DNA from: Candidatus Methanofilum arcanum | Lineage (GTDB): Archaea > Halobacteriota > Methanomicrobia > Methanomicrobiales > Methanospirillaceae | DNA: 64,000 nucleotides | Reading direction: 5' to 3' | Assembly: GCA_031285085.1 (NCBI GenBank) | Contig: JAITWW010000093.1 | Location: forward strand, 1-64,000 | Shown here: one piece after another, positions 17,152-26,612 of the stretch | Numbering within the stretch: the stretch's first letter is position 1 | Layout of the letters: each line of letters opens with the position of its first letter | Translations under genes and position numbers: made by a program | The notes under the pieces: generated by a model | Told to the model about the DNA's origin: nothing | The model's database searches: none | What the model saw: only the letters and a program-made list of their open reading frames with translations

Positions 17152-18594
17152 TCATTTCTTGGTTATTTCTTCTTCTTTTCCCTCTGTTCTCTGTTCTGAC
17201 CAACACTCTCTCCCAAAATCATCTTCATATCGTTCAATATCATCTTCCTCAAGATACTCTCCGATCTGAACTTCAATAACAACCAGAGGAATTTTTCCAG
17301 AGTTTGCAAGTCGATGGCGGATACCAGCGGGAACAAATGTGCTCTCCCCTGGCCGAAGCATGGTATGGGTATCATCTAAAATGACATCAGCCATGCCAGT
17401 GACTACGATCCAGTGCTCACTTCGGTGGTGATGCCGCTGCAGGGAGAGCTTATTTCCAGGATCAACGGTTATTTTTTTCATAAGATACCGCTTTCCTTTC
17501 TCCAGCAGATGATATGAGCCCCATGGTCGGTAGACCTTGCTATGAATAGCAATACGTGGATCCTTTCTTTCTGCAAGCTGTTTTACGATCTCACTGATCT
17601 TCTCACTTGAATTCATATTGCAGATCAAGAGGGCATCATCTGTATCCACAACAATGGTATCATGTACATCAATGAGTACGACCTCTTTATCTCCGCTTTC
17701 TACAAAATTTCGTTTTGCATTTCTTGTTATATCTACGCCAACATTCTGATCTTTATCTTTCTCTGCGATCTCGTACCATGATTTAAAAGTTCCAAGGTCC
17801 ATCCAGGTTGAAGCAAGTGGAACCATTGCAATGTGAGATGAGTGTTCAAGCAGGCCAGTATCTATGGATATGGATGGAAGGGCAGGATAATCAATGCAAC
17901 TTGGGTTTGAAAATATGTCAAATAACTCAGGTTGATGCTGCTTGAGTTCTGAAAAAAAAACTGAGAGACGGAACAGAAACATACCACTATTCCAGAAATA
18001 TCCCTCATTGACATAGATCGTTGCAGTCTCAAGATCTGGTTTTTCTTTAAATGCTGCAACACGAAATCCGGGTGGAAGCACGTCTCCTGGAGCGATGTAT
18101 CCATATCCTGTATGAGGGGATGTTGGTGGCACACCAAAAATAACAATATCATCATCACAGAGTTCTGTTGCCTTCATTATTTCCTCATTCACCGTATTAT
18201 CCAGATAATGATCTGATGAAAACACAATCACACGTGGATTGTCTGTGCGATGTTGAAGCTCTGATACAGCCCAGGTAATGGCGGGAAGAGTATTTCTGCC
18301 AACTGGCTCTGAAAGTATGTGTACCTGGTTATATTGTTCATCTATTTCTTTTATCTGCGTTCGTACCAGAAACTGATGCAACACATTTGTCACGACATAG
18401 ATATCTTCAGGATTTGAAAGTGCGCGGGCACGGGTATATGTCTTTTGGAAGAGAGAGCGATCAGAAAATGTCAGAAACTGTTTTGGGTAATATGTCCTTG
18501 AAAGTGGCCAAAGTCTGGTTCCAACGCCTCCTGCAAGAATAACTGAGATGATTGGGATCGTATCTGTACCTTGCTCATTATTTGTATAATCCAT
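17152..18594 (-). CDS. Mannose-1-phosphate guanylyltransferase / mannose-6-phosphate isomerase
   Basis: A 480-residue bifunctional enzyme of the ManC/AlgA/RfbM type. The N-terminal nucleotidyltransferase (1-280) has VILAGGVGTRLWPLSR with PKQF, and later AFKEKPD and GYFWNSGMFLF. It makes GDP-mannose from mannose-1-phosphate and GTP. The C-terminal cupin (about 355-460; RPWGSYHLLEKG, LSLQRHHHRSEHW, VPAGIRHRL) matches the type II phosphomannose isomerase domain. GDP-mannose feeds surface glycan and lipid glycosylation. The lysine/glutamate-rich tail at the end is unremarkable. No other glycan genes are adjacent; the divergent neighbour is a lipoprotein gene. Confidence 0.93.
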   Translation of the reverse strand: MDYTNNEQGTDTIPIISVILAGGVGTRLWPLSRTYYPKQFLTFSDRSLFQKTYTRARALSNPEDIYVVTNVLHQFLVRTQIKEIDEQYNQVHILSEPVGRNTLPAITWAVSELQHRTDNPRVIVFSSDHYLDNTVNEEIMKATELCDDDIVIFGVPPTSPHTGYGYIAPGDVLPPGFRVAAFKEKPDLETATIYVNEGYFWNSGMFLFRLSVFFSELKQHQPELFDIFSNPSCIDYPALPSISIDTGLLEHSSHIAMVPLASTWMDLGTFKSWYEIAEKDKDQNVGVDITRNAKRNFVESGDKEVVLIDVHDTIVVDTDDALLICNMNSSEKISEIVKQLAERKDPRIAIHSKVYRPWGSYHLLEKGKRYLMKKITVDPGNKLSLQRHHHRSEHWIVVTGMADVILDDTHTMLRPGESTFVPAGIRHRLANSGKIPLVVIEVQIGEYLEEDDIERYEDDFGRECWSEQRTEGKEEEITKK

Positions 18595-18651
18595 TTATTA
18601 CACATCTGATTACTGGTATCATGAATATTTCGAACAAAGCACGGAAGTATT

Positions 18652-18660
18652 CATATATTT
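18652..18660 (+). promoter_or_regulatory. TATA box of the substrate-binding lipoprotein gene
   Basis: CATATATTT is centred about 24 nt before the ATG at 18680, which predicts a transcript starting at the start codon. No Shine-Dalgarno is present, in agreement with a leaderless mRNA. Confidence 0.5.
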
Positions 18661-18679
18661 TCGATAGTAATCTCTTACT

Positions 18680-19867
18680 ATGAACAAGATGTCAGGCACG
18701 GGGGCATTGATAGCCTGTACAGTGATGCTGTGCGTCTTTGTTCTCTGTTCAGGATGTACAGATCGTGATGATCAAGAGAGTGGTATTCAGATCCCTGGAC
18801 CTTCTATTAATGAAATAGAACAAAATGCAATTGAACGGGCAAAATACCCAGTAATTGATGCTCTCGGTCGTACGGTGTTCATTCCAAATGAGATAGATTC
18901 TGTTATCTGTTCTGGTGCAGGTTGTTTGCGATATCTTGTATATCTCAATGCCACTGAGATGGTTGTTGGCATTGATATGTTTGAACAAAACACTCACCCA
19001 ACCACGGCAGTTCCTTATCTGTTAGCGCATCCTGAGCTGCGTGCACTACCTGTATTTGGGGACTGGTATGGAGCAGACAACCCAACTGCGATTAAGGCAA
19101 TGAATCCTCAGCCAAACATTATTTTTAAAATGGTTGATGATGATATCAGCCCTGCTCGTATTCAAATGTTGCAAGATTTAACTGGAATTCCTGTAATTTC
19201 CTTAAAATATGGGGATCTTACCACGCATAAAAATGACATGAACTATGCGCTCCGGGTGATGGGGTCGGTTCTAAACAAAACAGAACGTGCAGAAGAATTG
19301 ATCTGGTTTATCGATCGCAGTACTGACATTTTGCATGATCGAGTATCTTTCATTACTCCAGCTGATAAAAAAACCGCATATGTTGGGGGTATATACAATA
19401 AAGGACCCCAGGGATTGTTTTCAACAGATCCAAATTATGAGCCATTTTTCCTGGCAGGCGCTGTTAGTGTCGATATTCCTGAACAAAGCAGCAACTGGTA
19501 TTTCTCACATGATCTACTGCTCACACAAAATCCTGATGCAATGTTTATTGATCTCTCTACTCTTTTGTTGAAGGACAATGCTGTTACAGAACTGCTGAGT
19601 GAGAGAAATGCGGACCTGTACTCCTCCGTGAATGGAAGGGTTTACGGTCTTCTTCCCTATGAATGGTACGAAACAGATTATGCATCTGAGCTTGCAAATG
19701 CATTTTTTATTGGAAAAGTGCTTTATCCCGAACGTTTTTCAGATATCAATCAAGTAGAGATGACAGATTATATGTATACCGTGTTTTATGGGGTTCCATT
19801 GTTTGATAAAATGAATGTCTGGCTTGAAAAGCGGACATTTCAGAAAATTATAAAAAATAGAAAATAA
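18680..19867 (+). CDS. Solitary ABC transporter substrate-binding lipoprotein
   Basis: A 395-residue lipoprotein: signal peptide with lipobox FVLCSGC (Cys about 26), then a periplasmic-binding fold of the Fe-siderophore/cobalamin type (BtuF/FecB-like). VIDALGRTVFIPNEIDSVI marks the first strand, with AAxxxxIF-type segments such as PQPNIIFK and PDAMFIDLS in each lobe. Such proteins catch a metal chelate or corrinoid outside the membrane and pass it to an ABC importer. No permease or ATPase gene is adjacent, so it must use a transporter coded elsewhere. The substrate is not determined; iron chelates, cobamides or tungstate/molybdate are alternatives. Confidence 0.82.
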   Translation: MNKMSGTGALIACTVMLCVFVLCSGCTDRDDQESGIQIPGPSINEIEQNAIERAKYPVIDALGRTVFIPNEIDSVICSGAGCLRYLVYLNATEMVVGIDMFEQNTHPTTAVPYLLAHPELRALPVFGDWYGADNPTAIKAMNPQPNIIFKMVDDDISPARIQMLQDLTGIPVISLKYGDLTTHKNDMNYALRVMGSVLNKTERAEELIWFIDRSTDILHDRVSFITPADKKTAYVGGIYNKGPQGLFSTDPNYEPFFLAGAVSVDIPEQSSNWYFSHDLLLTQNPDAMFIDLSTLLLKDNAVTELLSERNADLYSSVNGRVYGLLPYEWYETDYASELANAFFIGKVLYPERFSDINQVEMTDYMYTVFYGVPLFDKMNVWLEKRTFQKIIKNRK

Positions 19868-19871
19868 ATTT

Positions 19872-21476
19872 TTACTCTTCTGCCATTCGCTGCCGCTCTT
19901 CTTCACTGATCTCATCAAGGACTTCTGCTGTTGGTCCGATTTTTACGATCTTTCCAAATCGCATCAGTGCTGCCCGATCACATACATCACGCACAAACTC
20001 CATGTCATGTGACACAACAATAAATGTCTCTTCCATCTCTTCTCGTGCATGCAAGATGGAATGTTTAACATCGACTTTTGTGATGGGATCCATCGTTCCA
20101 GTTGGTTCATCAAGTACCACAATAAGAGGCTCGCGGATGAGAACCTGAGCCAGCGCTACCCGGTGCTTTTCTCCCTCACTCAGAGTATCTGGATATCGAC
20201 CTAAGATCTCTTTTCCCTTTTCATCACTAAATCCAGCCATCTTCAGTGTAATTAAGACCTTTCTTTTGGCAAGCTCTTTTGGAAGATCGATGCCAATAGA
20301 ATCTGTGAGGTTATCAAGGATCGTTCGATGTGGAAACAGATCATACTCCTGATGCAATAATGCGATATACTGTGTAGCTCTGCCTCGATTATCGAACCCT
20401 GGCTGTGCCATGTCTACCTTATCATCACCAATTGTCACATATAATTTTCCACTTGTTGGCTCAAGCTCTCCTGCAATCATACGCGAAAGTGTTGTTTTTC
20501 CTGCTCCTGATGTTCCAATGATACCAAAAATCTCTCGTGATTGAATGGTAAAGGTGACCTTGTTCACTGCTTTTATCAAACCCCGATCAACAGAGACGTA
20601 CTGCTTGAGGAGATCATGTGCCTCAACGATTATATTTCCAAGCTCTGGTTGTTCGAACTCTTCTTCATCAGAAAAACCCAGCATGAAGGCATCAATCACT
20701 GTTTTTGGATCTCCTTCTACTGCGATTTTTCCATTTTCGAGATAAATTGCCTTTTGTACGATATCTTGCAAGATCGCTGGAAAATGTGAGCTTACCACAA
20801 GAGTCATATTCTTCTCTTTTGTTGCAAGGTCAAGCATCTCATGTACCATTGATGCTGTTTTTGGATCTAGTGTGCCTGTTGGTTCATCTGCAAACAGACA
20901 GATCGGTTCACGAGCAAGCTGACGTGCAAGCACAACACGCTGTTTCTCTCCCCCTGAGAGATCTCGAGCAATATGCATCATCCGATGTGACAGGTTCACA
21001 TCATCAATTAGATCAATTGCACGGCTTACTAGCTGTGAAGATGGGTAGTTTCGTTCTTCAAGAGCCCGAAGCACATTATCAATTACCCTATCATCTCCGT
21101 ACAACCCAAAAGAACGTTGAAACATGATTGAGTTATATCGCATGATTCTGCGCTTCATTGCTTCGTTCTCAGGAGCCCAGAGATCAACATCCATGCGTTT
21201 TAATGGCTCACCACATTGCGGACACACTTTGTCTGCCATGCTTGGTGGGCCAATATGCTCACATGATGAACACGCAGAAATATGATACACAATACGCCCA
21301 GAAGTTGGTGGCTCATCGATCCCCCGCATGAGATGAAGTAGCACTGTTTTTCCTGCCCCACTTCTTCCAATAACCCCAAGAATCTCACCTTCGTGAAGTG
21401 TATAAGAGATATTGTCAAGGACTGTTTTTTGATCAAATCTTTTTGTTAGATTCTCAATTGATATCAACGGGTACAT
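19872..21476 (-). CDS. atwA: Methyl-coenzyme M reductase system component A2
   Basis: A 534-residue protein with two ABC ATPase domains. Walker A GRSGAGKT (37-44) and LSGGEKQRV plus FADEPTGTLDP belong to domain one; GTSGAGKT (about 322) and LSEGEKHRV plus VLDEPTGTMDP belong to domain two. A CxxC...CxxC insert in domain one (CSSCEH...CPQCG) probably binds zinc and is typical of component A2. The protein is used with ATP in the reductive activation of methyl-coenzyme M reductase, the last enzyme of methanogenesis, so this gene marks the organism as a methanogen. Its stop is 4 nt from the stop of the convergent lipoprotein gene. Confidence 0.93.
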   Translation of the reverse strand: MYPLISIENLTKRFDQKTVLDNISYTLHEGEILGVIGRSGAGKTVLLHLMRGIDEPPTSGRIVYHISACSSCEHIGPPSMADKVCPQCGEPLKRMDVDLWAPENEAMKRRIMRYNSIMFQRSFGLYGDDRVIDNVLRALEERNYPSSQLVSRAIDLIDDVNLSHRMMHIARDLSGGEKQRVVLARQLAREPICLFADEPTGTLDPKTASMVHEMLDLATKEKNMTLVVSSHFPAILQDIVQKAIYLENGKIAVEGDPKTVIDAFMLGFSDEEEFEQPELGNIIVEAHDLLKQYVSVDRGLIKAVNKVTFTIQSREIFGIIGTSGAGKTTLSRMIAGELEPTSGKLYVTIGDDKVDMAQPGFDNRGRATQYIALLHQEYDLFPHRTILDNLTDSIGIDLPKELAKRKVLITLKMAGFSDEKGKEILGRYPDTLSEGEKHRVALAQVLIREPLIVVLDEPTGTMDPITKVDVKHSILHAREEMEETFIVVSHDMEFVRDVCDRAALMRFGKIVKIGPTAEVLDEISEEERQRMAEE

Positions 21477-21779
21477 ATTCTGTTTATATTGTACACCATG
21501 GGAGTAATATGTCTTTTTTTATATCCCTTTGCGTGGGTTTGTTGTCATTGTGTTCCAATGTTCCAATATAGAATGTTTCAATATAGAAGAGTGTTAACTA
21601 AAGGACTAAAGAGCAGTTTCAACTGCTTTAACAGTCTGGTAACCTGAGAATACTATCGATGATACATAATCTGGGACCATTCCAACTTATACTCTCATCT
21701 TTCATAAGGGGAGGTACCGTTGAGTGAGCTCTTGCATTGGTTACTCCTTTGTATGATGATGCACGCATGTAATCATGAT
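21477..21779. other. Intergenic region with a short hairpin
   Basis: This 303-bp stretch is upstream of atwA and downstream of the HAD gene, both on the minus strand. It contains the near-perfect palindrome AGCAGTT-tc-AACTGCT at 21612-21627, about 140 nt before atwA. It could be a terminator for the HAD gene or an operator for atwA. No gene is seen. Confidence 0.5.
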
Positions 21780-22589
21780 TCATGATATATGAGGTAATAC
21801 ATGCTTTCGTACATCACAGATGTTTTCAATGCATACATCTGCAGCGTTGAGCAGATCTGCAATTGTGCATGGTCCTTGTTGTTGTGTCAAAATAGCTAAG
21901 TCTGCTTCTTTAAATGCACGAAGATCATTAATGCCATCCCCTACCATCACCACTGTATCGTGCTCCTCTCGTAAAGAACGCACAATGTTTGCTTTTCTGG
22001 CTGGGGTTGCAACCCCATAGACATGGTTCAATGGAATCCCTAAGAATGTAGCAATCCGGCGTAACTTCTCTACTTGATCCCCTGATGCAATGTATACTGC
22101 AATATTGTGGCGCATAAGGGAGGCAATCATCTCTTTCACTCCAGTAAATGGCACTCCCCCCGTTGCAACCATGAACTCTATTCTGCGTAGATGTGTGTTC
22201 ACGATACACCCACTATTTAGAGTCATAATGCTTCCTTCATCCCCACTGCTTTGAATTGCACGTATACATGCTATTGCATGTCCAACGGTAGTCTGTGTAT
22301 CTTCATACATAATTGGTCGTACATCTTCTTTTGTGAGAGTACGGCGCGAACACGCGATATCAAATGATATATTGTGTTCTGCCATAAATGGTGCAAAAGG
22401 AGTGAATGGAGGGGTATCCATCAGCGTATCAATCTGCATATACAATATGCATAGCACACGATCTAAGTCTTCATAGGTTACAAGTGTTGTCTCAATATCT
22501 TCAAGTAGCGTATGAGTGCAGGTATTATATGCAACCCGAATGGTATGAAGAAGTGTTCCAGCACTATCAAAAACTACTGCGGTAGACAT
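21780..22589 (-). CDS. HAD-family protein resembling a soluble P-type ATPase domain
   Basis: A protein of about 269 residues of the haloacid dehalogenase superfamily. Motif I is FDSAGTLL, where the usual DxD is DxA and the pattern resembles the DKTGT of P-type ATPases. Motif III lysine is in TPARKANIV, and motif IV MVGDGINDLRAF is again P-type-like. This matches the family annotated as soluble P-type ATPases in methanogens. There is no membrane segment. The nucleophilic Asp is present, but the general acid Asp of phosphatases is not, so slow phosphoryl transfer like an ATPase P-domain is expected. ATG at 22589 is preferred over GTG at 22595. The function is unknown. Confidence 0.8.
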   Translation of the reverse strand: MSTAVVFDSAGTLLHTIRVAYNTCTHTLLEDIETTLVTYEDLDRVLCILYMQIDTLMDTPPFTPFAPFMAEHNISFDIACSRRTLTKEDVRPIMYEDTQTTVGHAIACIRAIQSSGDEGSIMTLNSGCIVNTHLRRIEFMVATGGVPFTGVKEMIASLMRHNIAVYIASGDQVEKLRRIATFLGIPLNHVYGVATPARKANIVRSLREEHDTVVMVGDGINDLRAFKEADLAILTQQQGPCTIADLLNAADVCIENICDVRKHVLPHIS

Positions 22590-22595
22590 ACTCAC

Positions 22596-23232
22596 TTACT
22601 TTATATCTTGTGCAAGTCAAAAAATATACCCTTTATTATTACTCCTACGTTTCATGGAAAGTTATGGGATGCTCTTTGATGAATGAAATCTGACCCGTTT
22701 TCAACTCTCTAATGACCTTTCACCGTGTGTTTTGTCGAGAGGTTAAGAGGTGAAGATGTTCATATTTCTTAATTTGAGATAGAAAAAGGCTTCTTTTCAG
22801 TATCTTATGAATTATTGATTCAACTGATTTCAATGATGAAACTGCAGAGCGTTTTAGCAGAGTAAGACGTAGACGTGAAAAATATCAAAAACCGCAAAAA
22901 ATTCTTGAATAGAAGAGAGTATACCATAAATCTTTGGGAGTTCAGGTTTGAGAGAGAAAACAACTGCCTGGGCGATTGTATTTGTTGGGGAACAATGTGA
23001 CAACCTCCGAAAACCGGTAATAGCATAATTCTGATCGTGCGTTTAACGGTTTTTACGCCGAAATGTGGCAGGATATTACTCTTCATGAAGAATATATGTG
23101 GAATCATCGCAGTTTTCGGAGGTTGCCATGTGTCACAAGAGTAAATGTGTCTGTAGGATAAGTGGTGGAACTTAAACACACAAACAGATCTGATCATCTG
23201 GGCTATAAGACAACTACAACTCTATAACATCA
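22596..23232. other. 637-bp non-coding region with inverted repeat
   Basis: No credible gene lies here. An open minus-strand frame at 22820-23197 has no start signal, no family features and a Cys/Phe/Ile-rich composition typical of chance frames. The notable structure is the inverted repeat listed separately at 23001-23125. The left part should contain the promoter of the HAD gene. Confidence 0.55.
23001..23125. repeat. MITE-like inverted repeat element
   Basis: CAACCTCCGAAAAC at 23001-23014 is repeated exactly in inverted orientation at 23112-23125 (14 of 14). Weaker similarity continues outward (ATGTGA on the left, CATGTGTCAC on the right). The 97-bp interior is non-coding. The arrangement fits a miniature inverted-repeat transposable element or the ends of a collapsed insertion sequence; a structured small RNA is an alternative. 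Confidence 0.55.
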
Positions 23233-23799
23233 CTATTTTGTTAAAAATAAAAGTGCAACTCGTTCACACACGAGATCTTCAAGTCTGTCTTTTCCCATCA
23301 TCGTGAGTTCCTCTGCTGTGATACTATACTGTTCTTTAAAAAATGAAATGCGCAGATCGTTCTCATCATAACTTGTTGTGCCGTATGGTGCCATCATTGT
23401 GTTAAAGTCGATCTGCAACTCTTTCAAAAGATCAAATGGTTTCCTCTGTGTTTCACCAAGTCGTGAAATGAGGCAGATATAACACGTATTCTCTCCGGGT
23501 TGCACTCCAAATGCATGAATCTGCCCTGTCTGTCTGGTTGCAGCAGCAAAAAGAAGTATCTCAACTTCAAGGGTTTTAGCGATAGGTTTTGTGGAAAACG
23601 AACGCAGAGCGTGTGTAATTGCGGTCTCTATATGACGCAGTCCAGCAACATAGTATGTACGAATAAGTACGATGTGATATCCTGTTTGAAGTCCAATATG
23701 TGAAAGTTCTTTTAAAAAAATGGGAACATCTTTTATATACACTGAGCATGGGAAAATTGCATATGGTGGTTTTTTCTTGTTTTTGTGATTACTAGTCAT
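23233..23799 (-). CDS. cgi121: KEOPS complex subunit Cgi121
   Basis: A protein of about 188 residues of the CGI-121/TPRKB family. The characteristic segment is the run from AGLRHIETAITHALRSF through IAKTLEVEILLFAAATRQTGQIHAFG, which corresponds to the family core. Cgi121 helps tRNA binding by the KEOPS complex, which makes the threonylcarbamoyl-adenosine (t6A) at position 37 of ANN-decoding tRNAs. A basic N-terminal extension (NHKNKKK) precedes the core. The frame opens with a TTG at 23808, but the ATG at 23799 is more natural. It lies downstream of hel308 on the same strand with about 250 bp between. Confidence 0.85.
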   Translation of the reverse strand: MTSNHKNKKKPPYAIFPCSVYIKDVPIFLKELSHIGLQTGYHIVLIRTYYVAGLRHIETAITHALRSFSTKPIAKTLEVEILLFAAATRQTGQIHAFGVQPGENTCYICLISRLGETQRKPFDLLKELQIDFNTMMAPYGTTSYDENDLRISFFKEQYSITAEELTMMGKDRLEDLVCERVALLFLTK

Positions 23800-24060
23800 A
23801 TAACTCAAAGATAGATAGGTGCGATACTCTTAAAACCAATGTCACTAGCTACTACAACGTAACCTCTCCAAAGAAAGTCTATTACGGCCATTTATCTTTA
23901 TCCCTTTTGCATATCGAAAGAAACAGAACTGCTAGCGTGAAAACTTGGTGAAACATGGTGTGGTCACACCAAAGCCAATGACGATACAAAAATTGGAGAT
24001 GTGAGTAGTTACTGGGATGTTAAATTGTTAACTGGAATCCTGTAGCTTTTGACATTGCTC

Positions 24061-26562
24061 TTAAAACAATGAACTTTGGTGTGTTTCTGGTGTTTTTTTC
24101 TGATCTTGATCTATATCATTTGTGAATGATGAGAAGATCTTCTTTGCTGCAGTTGCTCCAATAATTCTTGATATCTCATCTGGTGTAGCCTGCATAATGT
24201 TCTCTACTGTTGCATATCCAGAAGCTTGCAATATTTCTGCCCTCTTTGGCCCAATACCTGGAAGATCAGTTATCCTACTGAGATAATTCTTGTCACCACT
24301 CTCTTTATACGGTAATCCATTTTCTTTATATTCTTCAGGAATAATGTCGACATTTGAACGTTTTGCAACTTCCAGTATCACTCTCTCTGCAAGTGTCGCA
24401 CCAATAATTCGAGCGAGCTGTGAGTGCCCAGCCGCAAGAATGGAGGCATCATCTCTCATCCCTGCATTATACATTCTTCTCGCTCTGACACGTCCAATAT
24501 CACGAAGTTTTACCAGAGGCAAGAGTTCTGACTTCACTCCGTGCTGCGTTCGAAGCATCACCGTTGAAATTGCATTATATGCTGCTGGAATCACCATCGA
24601 AGACAGTCGGCTTGAAGCATATAAAAGCCATTTAGCGCTCTCGACAACATTATAAATATCTCCTGCACCAACTCCAAATCGCTCTTCGATGCGATCTTCA
24701 AAGACCTCATCTATCCACTCATTCAGAACCAATGCTGTTTTCAAAGCACGAAGCCAGATCTCTTCTCCTTCTTCATCAGAGGGCATGGAACAGAGAAATT
24801 CTTCTTTATGCTGATATATGTACACATCCAGGATCTGATGATCTTTTGATTTCAAGTAGAGTGTCTGCATATCTGATGTGCATCCAATGAGGTGGAAAAG
24901 GGATATTGGCGTGACTTTTTTAACTCCCGTAAGGCTATCGATAATAATTCGTGCGCTCATGGGATCAATATAAAGCTGTGCGGTAAGCATTCCAAGCGAG
25001 GTAGGACGCAGTTGCTCCTTTCCAAACTCGCCATCAATCACAATCATTCCGATTTGTTCAAGTGCTTCGATAACCTCACTCACGACATTTCCCATTGTTC
25101 TTGATTTCGGGTGCTGATATGCATAAAACGTCTTTTCCATAAATTTGGTTAAAGACTCTGTTGTTGGTGCAAAATCACTTGTAATAAGTGAGAGAATATG
25201 GGAGGCCATACTCTCTTCATCAGTGCACTGACTTGTGACATGTTCTGGTGCGGCATCAATAAAATAATCAATAAGTTCTGGGATCATCTGTTGATCCTTT
25301 GCAATAAGCACTGCCTCCCCATATGGATCAAGATGTGGACGCCCAGCTCGCCCTGCCATCTGATGAAACTCCATAACAGGAATTGGAACCATTCCCGCTC
25401 CTCCTGCAAATCTCATATAATCTCTAATGATAACACGTCGTGCCGGAAGATTAAGCCCTGCTGCAAGAGTTGGTGTCGCTGCGATAACTGATATGTAACC
25501 CTTTCGAAACCCTTCCTCTATTAAACTCCGTTCTTCTCGTTTGAGACCAGCATGATGAAATGCAACTCCTTCAGCGACACAAGAAGCAAGCACATTATCT
25601 TTGAATGCCAAAACATCTGGATCAATCTTTCGTTTTTTTGATGTTTTTGATGCATTTCTTATATTTTCAGTATCTGTTCTTTCATCTCCGGTTTGTCGAC
25701 TTTTGAGTAGCTGTTTCGCAAGAGCAACAGACTCAGGAGTCTTACATGCAAGCGCCTTTGCAGCACGTTTTGCAAATCCTTCGGCATTTCTTCGAGATGA
25801 AACAAATAAAAGACATTGCCCCCCCTCTTCAATGGTGTCAAAACAGAGATTGAGATCATCATGTCGTGTTTTTTGAGGAACAACTCGATTTGGGATGGTG
25901 CTTGTTCCTTCTCTCTCTCCAAACTGAATAACGCCATTGAAATAGACCCCTTGCCTGAGATCAACAGGCCTCCAAGAACTGGTAACAAGGCTCGCATTCA
26001 TCCATCCTGCAAGCACTTTCGGATTCCCAATCGTTGCTGACAATCCAATTATTTGAATACTAGGGTTTACATGATGAAGTTTTGCAATAACCATCTCTAA
26101 TGTAACGCCTCGATGCTCTGATGCAATAAGATGAATCTCATCTATTACAATCAGTGAGACCGTATGTATCCATGGCGTCCGATTGCGAATTAAGGAGTCT
26201 GTCTTTTCACTCGTTGCAACGATGAGATCATATGATCCAAGATATGCGTCCTGTCTATCAAGATCTCCTGTTGCGATACCAACTGTAATTCCTTTATTTG
26301 AAAATTCTTCATATTTTTCAGATGCTAAAGCACGAAGGGGTACGATATATATGCAGCGACCCACCCGTTCAACAGCTTTGTGAATTGCCATCTCTGCAAG
26401 AATTGTTTTTCCGCTTGCTGTTGGTATTGAGATAAGCATATTCTCTCCATCAAGGAGGCCACGCTCAATACACTCTGCCTGTGGAGGATAGAGAGCAGTG
26501 ATCCCTTTTTCAAGATACGCGTCCTTTAACTGCTTTGGAATGGGGAGATCAGAGATATGCAT
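24061..26562 (-). CDS. hel308: ATP-dependent DNA helicase Hel308
   Basis: An 833-residue superfamily 2 Ski2-like helicase acting at stalled replication forks with 3'-5' polarity. Motifs are Walker A TASGKT (48-53), DEIH at 141-144, LSATIGN, FHHAGL, and the RecA2 motif QMAGRAGRP. A winged helix and ratchet domain follow, and the C-terminus has two helix-hairpin-helix segments (LPGIGPKRAEIL and a similar repeat). The protein is about 80-100 residues longer than many homologues, largely from a charged insert near residues 285-315. The last residues HQSSLF look like a short PCNA-interacting motif, which is inference. The Cgi121 gene follows on the same strand. Confidence 0.95.
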   Translation of the reverse strand: MHISDLPIPKQLKDAYLEKGITALYPPQAECIERGLLDGENMLISIPTASGKTILAEMAIHKAVERVGRCIYIVPLRALASEKYEEFSNKGITVGIATGDLDRQDAYLGSYDLIVATSEKTDSLIRNRTPWIHTVSLIVIDEIHLIASEHRGVTLEMVIAKLHHVNPSIQIIGLSATIGNPKVLAGWMNASLVTSSWRPVDLRQGVYFNGVIQFGEREGTSTIPNRVVPQKTRHDDLNLCFDTIEEGGQCLLFVSSRRNAEGFAKRAAKALACKTPESVALAKQLLKSRQTGDERTDTENIRNASKTSKKRKIDPDVLAFKDNVLASCVAEGVAFHHAGLKREERSLIEEGFRKGYISVIAATPTLAAGLNLPARRVIIRDYMRFAGGAGMVPIPVMEFHQMAGRAGRPHLDPYGEAVLIAKDQQMIPELIDYFIDAAPEHVTSQCTDEESMASHILSLITSDFAPTTESLTKFMEKTFYAYQHPKSRTMGNVVSEVIEALEQIGMIVIDGEFGKEQLRPTSLGMLTAQLYIDPMSARIIIDSLTGVKKVTPISLFHLIGCTSDMQTLYLKSKDHQILDVYIYQHKEEFLCSMPSDEEGEEIWLRALKTALVLNEWIDEVFEDRIEERFGVGAGDIYNVVESAKWLLYASSRLSSMVIPAAYNAISTVMLRTQHGVKSELLPLVKLRDIGRVRARRMYNAGMRDDASILAAGHSQLARIIGATLAERVILEVAKRSNVDIIPEEYKENGLPYKESGDKNYLSRITDLPGIGPKRAEILQASGYATVENIMQATPDEISRIIGATAAKKIFSSFTNDIDQDQKKTPETHQSSLF

Positions 26563-26612
26563 ACATGAACCTATTTATTTTTTCATTTCTGAACTTCCCA
26601 AGACATATTCTC

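Noticed and set aside
21612..21627. Riboswitch upstream of atwA
   Set aside because: Only a single 7-bp hairpin with a 2-nt loop is visible; no conserved riboswitch core could be recognised.
22820..23197. 125-residue minus-strand frame
   Set aside because: It spans the inverted repeat, has no ribosome-binding site, no known motif and an unusual residue composition. It is likely a chance frame.
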